Below, in pieces: positions 21,263-31,730 of a stretch of DNA of 64,000 nucleotides. The notes beneath the pieces are model-generated. The model did no database searches, was not told the DNA's origin, and saw only the letters and a program-made list of their open reading frames with translations. A program made the translations under genes and the position numbers. Origin of the DNA: Thermophagus sp052400625 (GTDB lineage: Bacteria; Bacteroidota; Bacteroidia; Bacteroidales; Marinilabiliaceae); NCBI GenBank assembly GCA_052400625.1, contig JBQTGH010000001.1. The stretch is one strand, 5' to 3'. Every line of letters begins with the position of its first letter. The stretch's first letter is position 1.

Positions 21263-24259
21263 TTAGAAATTGATTTTAAGACCGAGCATGTAAGTACGGG
21301 TTCGTGGATAAAAATATTCACGGCTATCGATACCCGGAGTCAGACCACCTAACGATATTTCCGGATCAAGCCCTTTGTATTTAGTGATCGTAAATACATT
21401 ATTACAGGTAGCATAAACATTTAATCCTTTAATGTACTCTCCAATCTTTCCAAAGTCGTAGTTCAAGGACAAGGTCGACAAGCGCAGATAATCACCTTTC
21501 TCAAGATATCTATCCGATGGGGCCTGAGCATTTACATCCTCAAAATTCTGAATTGTTGCCACTTCGCTCAACACATTCTTGCCAGATGCAACCATCGAAA
21601 CAAAATTATACTGGGCGCGGGTTGAATTCAATATTTTATTACCGGTTACGCCCTGTAGAAAAGCCGTAAGTGACCATTTTTTATAATTAATGGTATTATT
21701 CCACCCATAAGTAAACTTAGGCTGCGCACATCCCACATTCGTTCGATCGGTTTCTTGTGGACTGGTGGTGAATTCGCCTGTTCGTTCCCCTGTTTCCGGA
21801 TCATGCACATAGAATTGAGACACGCCGCTGTCGTTATATCCGGCCCACTCCCACATATAGAACGTTCCGATAGGTTCACCTTCCATAATGCGCTGAACAG
21901 TAGCTGTAGCATACCCCCCAATATTCGGATTGGCCGCATTGATATAATCCACCGAATAAGTTTGATTAGAAAGACTTATTACTTTGTTTTTATTATGAGA
22001 AAGATTGAACGAAGATTCCCATCGTACCGTTTCTGTTTGGATAGGTATAACATTCAATGATAATTCAACACCCTTATTACTTATCTCACCCACATTGGCC
22101 AACATACTTCCATAAGGATAACGGTTGGTAGATACGGCATAACTGTAAATCAAATCCTTTGTTCTCTTGTCATAATATTCCAACGTCGCTGTGAGGCGGT
22201 TTTTGAAGAAGCCAAAATCCATTCCAATATTAAACATACTGGTACGTTCCCATTTCAAATCCGGATTTGCATTACTTCTTGCAGCCAGCGTTCGATAATC
22301 AGAAGTATTTCCATTTGCATCTGTATAACTAAACCAACCCGATGCACCGTAGGTCTGGATGGCGGTAAAGGCATCAAATCCTAATGAGTTACCACTTACT
22401 CCATAACCTATACGAAATTTCAAATCATCAAATACATTCCAATTCTTAACAAAATTTTCTTCTATCAAACGCCACGATGCTGACACCGACGGAAATGTTG
22501 CCCACCGATTGTTTTCACCAAAAGCGGAACTCCCGTCTCGACGCATGGTGGCCTGAAAAAGATATTTGCTATTATAACTGTAATTCAGACGTCCATAAAA
22601 GGATATCATCCGCAACGTAGAAAGAGTATAGTCACTATTGATGCCCGAGATATCCATATTGTTGGCATACCCCAGGTTATAGTATTTCAAATCATCATTA
22701 TAAAAATTGTAAACGGTAAGTCCAAAGCCATCGTTATCATCATTTTGCTCCCATGAATAACCGGCCATTATTCCCAGCTTATGGGCTTCATTAAAAGTTT
22801 TGTCATAATTCAGATAAGTCTCAAACACCGTTTTCTTATTCTCTACTGCGATCCGACTAGCCACTCCATTCTGAGAAGAATAAATCTGTGAAGCAGTGGT
22901 GTGATAGTTACTAAAGATGTTTTGCTCGTTTTGGTACGAGAGACTTAAATTATAAACCAACCCATCAAAAAGCTGAAGGGAAGCTTTGGCTACCCCTTGC
23001 AACCGTTTGCTTTCGGTATTGTACTCATCTTCTTCAATCATGGACATTGGATTGTAGTTCTGGGATATCCCTGAGCTTTCATACCAACTCCCATCTTCAT
23101 TTTTTACCGGCACTAATGGAGAATAATACTTCATGGCATCAAGGACACTCGTTCCCTCAACCCCAAATGGCACACTATGATTATTGGTAATACTTCCATT
23201 AAGGCTAAACGACAATGTTAATCGATCATTAAGGGTTGTGGTTTCCAGGAAGGAACGCGCAATAAAACGATCCATCTCAGTCCCTTTGATAACCCCTTCT
23301 TTCTTCATATAATTAACACTTGCACTATAACTGGTCTCTTCGTTACCTCCATTAATAGACACATTATGGTTTTGACTGATTCCGGTCCGTTGAACTTCCT
23401 TCTGCCAGTCGGTGTCAGCCCCTTCATCATTGGGCAGCGTAATTCCATTCGCCGAAGCATATGAGCGAAGCTCACTTGCCGACATCATATCCAAATTTGA
23501 CATCACATTGTCGGCCGCAATATAGCTACTATAACTGACCCGAGTTTTCCCGTTTTTACTCCCCTTTTTGGTCGTAATAATAATAACTCCATTGGCTGCT
23601 TTTGAGCCATAGATGGCAGTGGCTGATGCATCCCGAAGCACATCAATACTCTCAATATCTTCCGGAGAAACAAGTGACATTGACATCCCAGGCACGCCAT
23701 CAATCACATAATAAGGTTCTTGGGCCTCGCCCGTACGTAAAGTAGATGCACCTCGTAATGAAATGGATGAACTTCCGTTAGGGTTTGAAGTCTGAGTAAT
23801 AGTCAATCCCGGGACTTTACCCTGTAACAGCTGAGCAGGATCACTATACGCTCCAACATTCAAATCCTCAGCCTGAACGGTCGTGATTGAACTGGTAACG
23901 TCCTTCCGCGTCATGTTACCGTATCCAACAGCCACCACCTCATTTAGAAAAATGACGCTCTCAACTAACTCAACCTTTAAAAAGGAGCTATTAGCATCGA
24001 TTGTCACCTCTTGGGTTTCAAAACCAATAAATGAAAAAACCAACGTTTGTGCATCCGATGGCACGCTCAACGAAAAATGACCATCAACATCGGTCATGGT
24101 GCCATTGGTGGTCCCTTTTTCAACAACAGATACCCCGGGAATTGAATTTCCCTGAACATCTGTTACTATGCCGGATAAATGAATATCCTGCCCCCAAATA
24201 TTCAATGAACAACCTAAAATAAAGGCCATCATTCCAATTCTTAATACGACTTTTTTCAT
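21263..24259 (-). CDS. SusC/RagA-family TonB-dependent outer-membrane transporter
   Basis: A 998-residue protein with a signal peptide (residues 1-23), a carboxypeptidase-regulatory-like domain (about 27-105, GIVTDVQGNSIPGVSVVEKG), a plug domain (about 110-230, VVAVGYG and DRDASATAIYGSKAANG-like block) and a 22-strand-type barrel ending in GLKINF with the terminal Phe. It imports oligosaccharides with energy from TonB. It is the first gene of a minus-strand run that continues through GH28 at 5467, with a 17-bp palindrome about 100 bp upstream. There is no N-terminal STN domain, so it is not expected to signal to an anti-sigma factor. Confidence 0.96.
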   Translation of the reverse strand: MKKVVLRIGMMAFILGCSLNIWGQDIHLSGIVTDVQGNSIPGVSVVEKGTTNGTMTDVDGHFSLSVPSDAQTLVFSFIGFETQEVTIDANSSFLKVELVESVIFLNEVVAVGYGNMTRKDVTSSITTVQAEDLNVGAYSDPAQLLQGKVPGLTITQTSNPNGSSSISLRGASTLRTGEAQEPYYVIDGVPGMSMSLVSPEDIESIDVLRDASATAIYGSKAANGVIIITTKKGSKNGKTRVSYSSYIAADNVMSNLDMMSASELRSYASANGITLPNDEGADTDWQKEVQRTGISQNHNVSINGGNEETSYSASVNYMKKEGVIKGTEMDRFIARSFLETTTLNDRLTLSFSLNGSITNNHSVPFGVEGTSVLDAMKYYSPLVPVKNEDGSWYESSGISQNYNPMSMIEEDEYNTESKRLQGVAKASLQLFDGLVYNLSLSYQNEQNIFSNYHTTASQIYSSQNGVASRIAVENKKTVFETYLNYDKTFNEAHKLGIMAGYSWEQNDDNDGFGLTVYNFYNDDLKYYNLGYANNMDISGINSDYTLSTLRMISFYGRLNYSYNSKYLFQATMRRDGSSAFGENNRWATFPSVSASWRLIEENFVKNWNVFDDLKFRIGYGVSGNSLGFDAFTAIQTYGASGWFSYTDANGNTSDYRTLAARSNANPDLKWERTSMFNIGMDFGFFKNRLTATLEYYDKRTKDLIYSYAVSTNRYPYGSMLANVGEISNKGVELSLNVIPIQTETVRWESSFNLSHNKNKVISLSNQTYSVDYINAANPNIGGYATATVQRIMEGEPIGTFYMWEWAGYNDSGVSQFYVHDPETGERTGEFTTSPQETDRTNVGCAQPKFTYGWNNTINYKKWSLTAFLQGVTGNKILNSTRAQYNFVSMVASGKNVLSEVATIQNFEDVNAQAPSDRYLEKGDYLRLSTLSLNYDFGKIGEYIKGLNVYATCNNVFTITKYKGLDPEISLGGLTPGIDSREYFYPRTRTYMLGLKINF

Positions 24260-24771
24260 AAACTTTTATTTAGATTTGAATGCACAATTTTACACTCCAT
24301 AAGGAATTTTCACCCGGATTTTTCATTCAAAAACATAGACATTTCATTCACGCTTCAATAATTCATTGAATTATGACCGAAAAATTCATGCGCTTGAATG
24401 TTTTCTACAAAAAACGGTGGGACAATTGAAACTGAGAGATGATATCACGATATCATTCCACACAAAAATGTATACAAAATTTATTCGAGTAAAATCTTTC
24501 TTAATTCAGGGGGGAATAAAACTCTCAAAAAATAGGCTTTTGCATATTCATCTTGTGTTAAGCCTGAACCTCATGCTCATTTTATCCCCGACTGGGGCGA
24601 TAATAGCTTTTCCGGCCAAAGGTTCTAAACGGAACCTCTTTCAGACGCCCTACTTCGCGCCCCAAAGACTTTGACCTCTTCGATGAAAGATATTAAAAGA
24701 ATGTATTACCAGAAGGATCGGCCCATCAATGAATAAGACCATGTCATTTTTTATGGCTCCAACCAGGAAGG
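24260..24771. other. Regulatory gap upstream of the first susC
   Basis: 512 bp without a supported gene; the short open frames have no family features. The part within 150 bp of susC is AT-rich and holds the palindrome at 24358-24374. Further up, a small hairpin (GGTTC/GAACC, near 24623-24640) is seen. Confidence 0.5.
24358..24374. promoter_or_regulatory. 17-bp perfect palindrome, candidate operator of the susC operon
   Basis: ATAATTCA and TGAATTAT arms around a central T, about 100 bp upstream of the susC start. CATTCA and TGAATG half-like motifs flank it on either side. The location and symmetry suit a binding site for the locus regulator (the AraC domain of the hybrid sensor) or a promoter-proximal element. 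This is an inference from position only. Confidence 0.3.
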
Positions 24772-26622
24772 TTATTGTGGATTCAATTCCACAATTGTCC
24801 CCTCTTTCATCCCGATTTTAAAATAATCAGAGGGTTCGCCATGAAGTAAATCATTAAAAATACTCATAAACAAATAGAATTCAACACTCAAAGAATCAAC
24901 CGCACCCTTATTCGCATGAGTTTTCTCCAATTCTGAATTTATAATCGATTGGTATTCTTCTATCCGCTGAGCACCTACGTCGTTTAAAGCTAATTGATCA
25001 CCATTTAAGACCCGGTAAAAGTCATAAATCATATCAATCCCTGTCCATTTAAAACCGGCTGTTGAATCAACAGGATCAATCCCTGCATATGCTTGTAAAG
25101 TAACGCCATCCGCATTAAGCATAAAGTTTCGAAATGCTTCCGGCCAATCCCTCTTAAGAAATCGTAATCGCACCAATTCCTTCAAGTGCCAATTCAGGAA
25201 ATCCCCATAATTCGTGGCGCTTAATATCTCTTGATTCCAAATATCCTCCGCCCCACACTCCGTTAGATAAGCATACTCCTTTTCATACAGGGGAAATAAA
25301 TTATTAAACCCGGGCACTGAGTCTAATTTTACCGTTTCAACAACCATCTCATCAGGATTCTTGATGGTTAATATCTTGTATGCCGCCGGATAGCCTGCAA
25401 TTGAAGGCACCTGAATATTAACCAAAAAATCCCCGTTCTCATAGTGCCTTATTCCAGTATCATTGAGATGTAAATGGCCCCCGAAATGAATTTTAACACC
25501 TGCCTTGGCAAATTGAGCCGCAATATTCTCATCCGGCACCCGGTGTAATTGCATCTTTCCAACGCCAAACAATGCTTTCAGTGCTTCGGATGCGCCATCA
25601 TAAAAATCAATCATTGGGTAATGACTAAAAACAATCAAAGTTTTATTTAAGCGCTCTGATTCCTTAACCACATCGGCTACCCAGTCTATCAAATAAGGCT
25701 TATGGGTAAGAACGTTAGAATATTCCCCTCCCTCTTTTAGCGAAGCCCTTTTAAAATTATTATCCTCTGCTGCCGAAGGTAAAAAAACATTGCCGTCAAG
25801 AGCCAATAACCACAATCCTTCTACCGGTTCGACCAAATAACTTGCATCCGGCAACTTTTTGCCTAAACCATCAACAAAATAAGACCTTTGAAGAATAGAA
25901 GATTGAGAAACAGCCTGACGATATTGATAGGCATCGTAATCATACGTGGTAAATGGGGTCTCCCAGTATACATATCCTTTCTGAGGGAAAAAACCATACT
26001 CTTTCAGAATATGTACGATCTCCTCATAACCTAATTTACGAATATCTTTCGTTACAACGACCGGGAGAGGATTGGACGATGGAGCCTTAAACAATCCTTC
26101 CTGACTCATTATGGCCTGTCGCTGTCCTTCTTTACCTAAAAAATCTTTTTTACCGGAATCCATGGAATATGGACCAACAGGATCATGATTCCCGGTAGTA
26201 ATAAAAAACTGAATCCCGTAATTAGAACTATATTCCCCAAGTATTTCATTGATTCTTTTTACATTATACAATTGTCCGTCATCACTAAAATCCCCTGGTA
26301 GTATCACCAATTTTATTCCTCTTTTGACAACATCATCCAACGCTGATTTAAACGCAAAAAAGTTCTCATTAAAAATACGTGTTGAATGAAGCTGGGATTC
26401 CATGGTGCGAATAATGACATGCTTCCCCGTTGCAGGATTATAGACTCCTTTATAATCACTGTCTTCATAATCAACATAAATATCATTCAAATGAACATCC
26501 GACAAAAATGCAATCTGAACATCCTGTAAGATTGGACTTCCTGTGTTACTGCAACCGACAACAATCAGCCCCAATACAAACAACGCCAATAATCTGTTTC
26601 GCATTTCTTTTCGTCTTTTCAT
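24772..26622 (-). CDS. Calcineurin-like metallophosphoesterase, lipoprotein
   Basis: A 616-residue lipoprotein (signal to VVGC; the second methionine, six residues in, is an alternative start). All five metallophosphoesterase motifs are present: LSDVHLND (about residue 40), LPGDFSDDG, TTGNHDPVG, FSHYPM and GGHLHLND. These bind two metal ions. A C-terminal extension of about 200 mainly helical residues has no recognised domain. The substrate is not evident; extracytoplasmic relatives act on phosphodiesters or nucleotides. It is 512 bp upstream of susC on the same strand and may be independent of that locus. Confidence 0.9.
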   Translation of the reverse strand: MKRRKEMRNRLLALFVLGLIVVGCSNTGSPILQDVQIAFLSDVHLNDIYVDYEDSDYKGVYNPATGKHVIIRTMESQLHSTRIFNENFFAFKSALDDVVKRGIKLVILPGDFSDDGQLYNVKRINEILGEYSSNYGIQFFITTGNHDPVGPYSMDSGKKDFLGKEGQRQAIMSQEGLFKAPSSNPLPVVVTKDIRKLGYEEIVHILKEYGFFPQKGYVYWETPFTTYDYDAYQYRQAVSQSSILQRSYFVDGLGKKLPDASYLVEPVEGLWLLALDGNVFLPSAAEDNNFKRASLKEGGEYSNVLTHKPYLIDWVADVVKESERLNKTLIVFSHYPMIDFYDGASEALKALFGVGKMQLHRVPDENIAAQFAKAGVKIHFGGHLHLNDTGIRHYENGDFLVNIQVPSIAGYPAAYKILTIKNPDEMVVETVKLDSVPGFNNLFPLYEKEYAYLTECGAEDIWNQEILSATNYGDFLNWHLKELVRLRFLKRDWPEAFRNFMLNADGVTLQAYAGIDPVDSTAGFKWTGIDMIYDFYRVLNGDQLALNDVGAQRIEEYQSIINSELEKTHANKGAVDSLSVEFYLFMSIFNDLLHGEPSDYFKIGMKEGTIVELNPQ

Positions 26623-27380
26623 TGCCTCTCCTAAGAATTTAGTCCATGATGCATTTCGTCCTGCGTCGTCCCAAAGGGGCGGAGGCTTAAAAATTATTTC
26701 CTACACCTTGCCAGGTCAACTCAAAGAGGTTTTCCACGACCTCCAAATGGATTGTTTCCGATCCCCTCTTCCCCGAAAATTCCCTGCCACGAAAAAGGGT
26801 TCCCGATACTGCTGGCGCTCCATTCAACCATAAGTACAAAAAGTAGGATGGACCTACAATATTACCGTTTTTTTCTCACATTAAGCGGCTTCTAACTCCA
26901 ATCGGACAATAATGAAATCACCAATTCTCTATTTTTCATTTTTAACACACCAACTTGTTGCTGCGTGTTATAACATCCGTTTTTTATGGGTTGTTTGACG
27001 AAAATCAGAAGCCAATACATTGACGCGCCTTATCAATGGCGCCATGCAAACCGTTATTATTCCGCTTAAAAATGTTCTTTCCCGGTTAAAAACAACCCAC
27101 ATCCGTGATGGAATACGAAAACTTTCAAATTTTAATTTATACCTTTAAGAGAATTTCAAATTTTTATTCCCTAAATTCATTTGTCAGAATACAACTTAGA
27201 GCTCGACACCCCTTAAAACAATAAAACATAACAATCACATCATAAGCATGTAAAACATACACATCAGTCAACTCATAGCAAAATCTATACTTTTCCACAA
27301 AACCTAAGATTTGGACCACTAAGCCACATCAATACTAAAAATAGGATGAAATTTGAAATCCACACCTAATAATTACTAAA
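26623..27380. other. 758-bp divergent intergenic region
   Basis: Separates the minus-strand phosphoesterase from the plus-strand SDR gene. The left half (26640-26830) is more GC-rich than its surroundings and may be decayed coding DNA, but no family was recognised in any frame. The right half is AT-rich and presumably holds both promoters. Confidence 0.4.
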
Positions 27381-28811
27381 ATGAAAATTCTTCTTACTGG
27401 TGCAACAGGTTATATCGGAAAAAGATTATTACCCAAATTAGTAGATATGGGGTGCGATATCGTGTGCGGCGTTAGGGACAAGCGAAAATTCCATCCGGGA
27501 GACTCCATTAAAGACCGGATTCAAGTAATTGAACTTGACTTAATTGATAAATCCACCTTCATTAACCTTCCCAAAGATATCGATATTGCCTACTACTTGG
27601 TTCATTCAATGTCAAGCTCAAAAAATTTTGAACAATTAGAGAAAATATCGGCGATTAATTTCAGAGAAGAAATCCATAAAACAAATGTTAAGCAAGTAAT
27701 TTATTTGAGTGGCATTGTAAACGCACAGACGTTGTCGAATCATCTTAATTCTAGAAAAAATGTAGAGATGGAATTGAGCAAAGGAAAATATGCCCTCACA
27801 ACGGTCAGGGCAGGTATCATCATTGGGTCAGGAAGTGCCTCATTCGAAATCATTCGTGATTTAGTCGAAAAATTACCCATTATGATTGCGCCTAAATGGT
27901 TAAAAACCAAATGTCAACCCATCGGCATTTCAGATGTCATTAAAATTTTAACAGGAATAATGAATAACCACGAAGTTTTCAATAAAAGTTTTGATATTGG
28001 AGGACCCGATATTCTTACATATAAAGAAATGCTGTTGAAATTTGCATCTGTACGGGGGTTGAAAAGATACATTGGAATAGTTCCCGTAATGACGCCCAAG
28101 CTATCTTCGTATTGGTTATTTTTCATAACTTCCACCTCTTACAACCTTGCCAAATCATTAGTTGACAGCATGAAAGTTGAAGTTATCGCCCAAAATGACG
28201 ACCTTAATCAATTATTAAAAATTCAACCTTTATCCTATACGGCATCCATTCAACAAGCGTTTAAAAAAATTGAACAAAATGAGATTTTATCCAGCTGGAA
28301 AGATTCTACAATTAGCGGAAGGCTAAATTTTAAAATATCTGATTATATCAATGTTCCTCAATTCGGATGTTATCAGGATATTCGCAAGAAAAAAGTAGTA
28401 GATCTTACATCCTGCATCGACAAAATATGGACCATTGGTGGTGAAACAGGTTGGTATTACGCCAATTGGCTATGGAATCTCAGGGGGGTTATTGACAAGT
28501 TTGTGGGAGGCGTTGGATTAAGGCGAGGAAGAACGAACTTAAACGATATTCACCCCGGTGATACGCTGGATTTCTGGAGAGTGATTTATGCCAGTAGAAC
28601 CGAAAAGCGATTGCTGTTGTTTGCAGAAATGAAATTACCGGGCGAAGCGTGGTTAGAATTCAGAATACAGGATGGTTTTCTTGTTCAAACGGCCACATTC
28701 CGCCCTAAGGGATTACTGGGAAGAACTTACTGGTATTTAGGACGCCCATTTCACGAAATAATATTTAAAGGTTTAATCCAAGAATTAACCAAACCCAATA
28801 CCCGGTCATAA
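27381..28811 (+). CDS. SDR-type NAD(P)-binding protein with C-terminal DUF2867
   Basis: A 476-residue cytosolic protein. Residues 1-300 form an atypical short-chain dehydrogenase/epimerase fold with the nucleotide-binding GATGYIGKRL motif, the YYLVHSM segment and VIYLSGIV. Residues about 330-470 match DUF2867, with GWYYANWLWNLRG, GDTLDFWRV and WLEFRI. This fusion is a widespread bacterial family of unproven function, often annotated as an NADH-ubiquinone oxidoreductase-like or epimerase protein. No operon partner: the next gene begins 61 bp later and belongs to another family. Confidence 0.88.
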   Translation: MKILLTGATGYIGKRLLPKLVDMGCDIVCGVRDKRKFHPGDSIKDRIQVIELDLIDKSTFINLPKDIDIAYYLVHSMSSSKNFEQLEKISAINFREEIHKTNVKQVIYLSGIVNAQTLSNHLNSRKNVEMELSKGKYALTTVRAGIIIGSGSASFEIIRDLVEKLPIMIAPKWLKTKCQPIGISDVIKILTGIMNNHEVFNKSFDIGGPDILTYKEMLLKFASVRGLKRYIGIVPVMTPKLSSYWLFFITSTSYNLAKSLVDSMKVEVIAQNDDLNQLLKIQPLSYTASIQQAFKKIEQNEILSSWKDSTISGRLNFKISDYINVPQFGCYQDIRKKKVVDLTSCIDKIWTIGGETGWYYANWLWNLRGVIDKFVGGVGLRRGRTNLNDIHPGDTLDFWRVIYASRTEKRLLLFAEMKLPGEAWLEFRIQDGFLVQTATFRPKGLLGRTYWYLGRPFHEIIFKGLIQELTKPNTRS

Positions 28812-28872
28812 ATCATCGCCACAGAAATGCTCTGTTCAAGCGAAACCAACTTTAATTATTTAGTATAAAACC

Positions 28873-30021
28873 ATGCGTAAACTCCTTTTTTCATCAATCC
28901 TATCAGTTGTCGGTTGGGCGATCTCGCTGACCATAGGTGCCGCCGCCTTTGCCCAAAGCACCGCTGACCACGATTCAATCCCTCAAGAAACATCTCAGGG
29001 GGATGTGACAGAACACCAAGTGCCTATCGGTAATAATATTCGGGAGCTTCCCAGGGGCAACCCCATTGCTGCATTTAGTCCCGGCGGTGCCAAAGCGAAG
29101 GCATTGGAAGATTTCATCAAGGAACAGAAAGTAGCCGGCCTCCTTATTCTTCAAGATGGAAAGATTAGAATGGAACGCTATGCGCTTGGACATAACGATT
29201 CGAGCCTGTGGTCCTCCTTGTCTGTTGCCAAGTCGGTCACAAGCACGCTTGTGGGAGTCGCAATCAAGGAGGGATATATTAAGAGCATTGACGATTATGT
29301 AACGGATTATCTGCCAAGCCTTAAAGGAAGTGCCTTCGACAGTGTCAAAATACGACATCTCCTCACCATGACCTCCGGCATAAAATGGAACGAAAACTAT
29401 ACCGATCCCACTTCTGACATCGCCCGGTTTGATAATGATACGACGCATGACGGCATGAAAGCCATTGTGAGCTATATGCGACGTTTGCCGGCCGAAGCAG
29501 CACCCGGCAAGAAGTTTAACTACAGTACCGGCGAAACCCACCTCTTAGGGGCCCTTATCAGTGCCGCCACCCAACAAAGCCTGGCGCATTACCTTGCCAC
29601 TAAAATATGGATCCCTTATGGCATGGAACAAACGGCAACCTGGCGAGTGGATCGTACCGGACAGGAATTGGCCGGCTGTTGTCTTCAAATGCAGCTCCGT
29701 GATTTCGGCCGGTTTGGTCAATTTGTCCTTGAAGATGGATCCATTAACGGCGAATCCATAGTGCCCCACCAGTGGTTTCAGGAAGCCACCCAAATACAAA
29801 TACCGCTTTGGCCAGGCGGTGGCTATGGATATGGCTGGTGGATCTTTAATAACCATAGTTTCGAAGCATTGGGAATTCATGGCCAAAAGGTTTATATCGA
29901 TCCTTCCAGAAAACTTGTGATTGTCCTCAACAGTGCATGGCCCGAAGCCGACAGCAACGAGCGCCATTTCGCTGCCGCCATTTTTATTAAATCCATTACC
30001 GACGAAATTGATAAGGAGTAA
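28873..30021 (+). CDS. Serine hydrolase of the class C beta-lactamase/esterase family
   Basis: A 382-residue protein with a signal peptide (residues 1-28, ending AFAQ). Catalytic motifs are SVAK (Ser117, Lys120), YST (Tyr217) and a late HGQ (near residue 344) in place of the KTG/HTG triad. This combination is typical of the 6-aminohexanoate hydrolase/EstB-like branch of PF00144, so an esterase, amidase or peptidase is more likely than a beta-lactamase. The GC content is higher than that of the preceding SDR gene. Confidence 0.9.
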   Translation: MRKLLFSSILSVVGWAISLTIGAAAFAQSTADHDSIPQETSQGDVTEHQVPIGNNIRELPRGNPIAAFSPGGAKAKALEDFIKEQKVAGLLILQDGKIRMERYALGHNDSSLWSSLSVAKSVTSTLVGVAIKEGYIKSIDDYVTDYLPSLKGSAFDSVKIRHLLTMTSGIKWNENYTDPTSDIARFDNDTTHDGMKAIVSYMRRLPAEAAPGKKFNYSTGETHLLGALISAATQQSLAHYLATKIWIPYGMEQTATWRVDRTGQELAGCCLQMQLRDFGRFGQFVLEDGSINGESIVPHQWFQEATQIQIPLWPGGGYGYGWWIFNNHSFEALGIHGQKVYIDPSRKLVIVLNSAWPEADSNERHFAAAIFIKSITDEIDKE

Positions 30022-30437
30022 CCACCCCCTGTGCCCTATGCCTTATTTTAGATGATTAGACCTTTCGTTATAATATCTAAAAATCACACATCCAGACTTG
30101 GGATGGGACGGAAGACAGAATGTGTGGTGCTAATGGTAAATGGCTAGTGCGCCGTAATAAAAAGGGATATTTATTGAAATAAACAGAGATGGGTTGTTGA
30201 TGGAACTTCCCATCTCTTCTGTCTCTTTGTCTCTCTGCGTTTGAAAATGGTAACGGTCACATTTCATCTTAAATCTTAAATCTATAAATCTTAAATCTAA
30301 TAACCTCAAGTTTTGTTCCCCTGCCGCTTCGCGTCTCCGTGTTTATTATCAATAAAAAAACTGCGGCATGTCGAAAGAAAATTGAGCGGACTGATGTAAA
30401 TTTGCGGATGTTTTTTTGATTTTATTCTAAACATAAA
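30022..30437. other. Intergenic stretch with low-complexity decayed repeats
   Basis: 416 bp without a gene. It contains GGAAGACAGAA, TCTCTTTGTCTCTCTGCG and short AAATCTTAAATCT tandems. The same low-complexity style recurs near 49.1, 51.6 and 58.3 kb and seems to be a dispersed intergenic repeat family. Confidence 0.45.
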
Positions 30438-31306
30438 ATGAAGCGAACCATCTTTTTTTTTATTTTCTTGTCTGCACAGCCCTATCGCTATTGGGGCAGA
30501 ACTATCTCCCCCATTCCGCTGGTGAAATAATCAATCACACCGGCTATTCCCTCTCTTACGACGAGCAACACGAACAGGCCCAATGGGTTTATTATGAGCT
30601 CACACCCGACGATGTTAACGGAGACGTGTCAAGAACCAATGATTTCCGTCCCGACCCGAAAGTCTCCACCCGGTCGGCTCTTCCCGACGACTACAAAGGA
30701 TCGGGCTACGACCGTGGCCATCTTTATCCGGCGGGAAGCAGTAAGACGAGTCGTCAGGCCATGTCCGAGACCTTCTATATGTCCAACATGTCGCCTCAGA
30801 CCCCTTCGTTCAATCGCGGCATATGGCGAAGTCTGGAAGAAACGGTAAGGCGTTGGACCACTGAAAAAGAAAAATTAGTCGTGGTGTCCGGACCCGTATT
30901 CATCAACAATAAGGGCTGCATAGGCGCCAACCGTGTAACGGTTCCGGGCTACTACTACAAGGTGATCTACGCCCCCTATGAAGAGAAAATGATCGCCTTT
31001 ATTTTACCCAATCAAAAAAGCGATCAACCACTCTACCGACATGCCGTAACCGTTGACTCGGTGGAAATAGTTACCGGCATCGACTTTTTCCCTCAGATGG
31101 AGGATTCCAAAGAAATAAGCCTGGAAGCAAAGGTCAATTTAATCCCTTGGAATTTTGACGCGGGCTTCACCCCCTCCTATCGTGCAACAACGAAAGCCGT
31201 GCAATGCAAAGGCATCGCCAAATCGACCGGGAAACGATGCAAAAATAAAACCACCAACCCCAACGGTTATTGCCGGTATCATCAAGGTCAGGCAGGACAA
31301 AAATAG
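30438..31306 (+). CDS. DNA/RNA non-specific endonuclease, signal peptide split by a T-run frameshift
   Basis: The main frame (30491-31306, TTG as first possible start) encodes a nuclease of the NUC1/Serratia type with the DRGHLYPAG active-site motif and NMSPQTPSFN (metal-binding Asn). Residues about 240-271 hold a small Cys/His cluster (CKGI, RCKNK, YCRYH) typical of a C-terminal zinc-binding module. The ATG at 30438 is out of frame by one base. Adding one T to the T9 run at 30453-30461 joins it in frame and yields a textbook signal peptide (MKRTIFFF to LSLLGQ). So the gene is either frameshifted, phase-variable or affected by a homopolymer read error. Confidence 0.88.
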
Positions 31307-31730
31307 AGGAAAGACAGAAATTTAATTTTCCGACCGGTTCGAAAATTGATTTCTCTTTGGGCTACTTTTACCTGCTTGCCATTCTCAGGATAGGCCGACC
31401 TTTTAAACATCGGAAAGGTCAGGCCATCAAAATTCCGAAAGTTTAATACGATCATATTAGTGGCAATGATATACACTGCACCAAAATATATACCCAGGGG
31501 TAATAATGCACATGTATAAGTTATAACCTTTAGGACGCATCCCAACGAAATATCCGTTGATAAAATCCGCTTGTGGTGCATCCTTCATTCCTTCTTTGAG
31601 ATCGGCACAGTCAACATTCGTCCTTTACCATCAAGATACCCTCCCACCATAAGTTATTTTCCTTCATCCATGAAAATTCTATTAATACAAACCGGAAAGT
31701 AGCTTGCATATTTAAGTTTTTATAAAATTC
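31307..31730. other. Intergenic stretch, convergent genes
   Basis: 424 bp between the nuclease and the minus-strand transporter. A 97-codon minus-strand open frame overlaps the nuclease end but has no family features or supporting start signal. Nothing else was recognised. Confidence 0.4.

Noticed and set aside
24366..24674. Plus-strand open frame of 102 codons upstream of susC
   Set aside because: Lies in the regulatory gap, has no recognisable domain and low coding likeness.
26543..26833. Plus-strand open frame across the phosphoesterase 5' end
   Set aside because: Largely antisense to the lipoprotein signal region of a clear gene; treated as a shadow.
28975..29541. 188-codon minus-strand open frame inside the serine hydrolase
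   Set aside because: The opposite strand carries a signal peptide, SVAK and YST motifs; the antisense frame is a by-product of GC-richer codon use.
31288..31581. 97-codon minus-strand open frame overlapping the nuclease 3' end
   Set aside because: No family pattern, unusual composition, overlap with a real gene and no start context.
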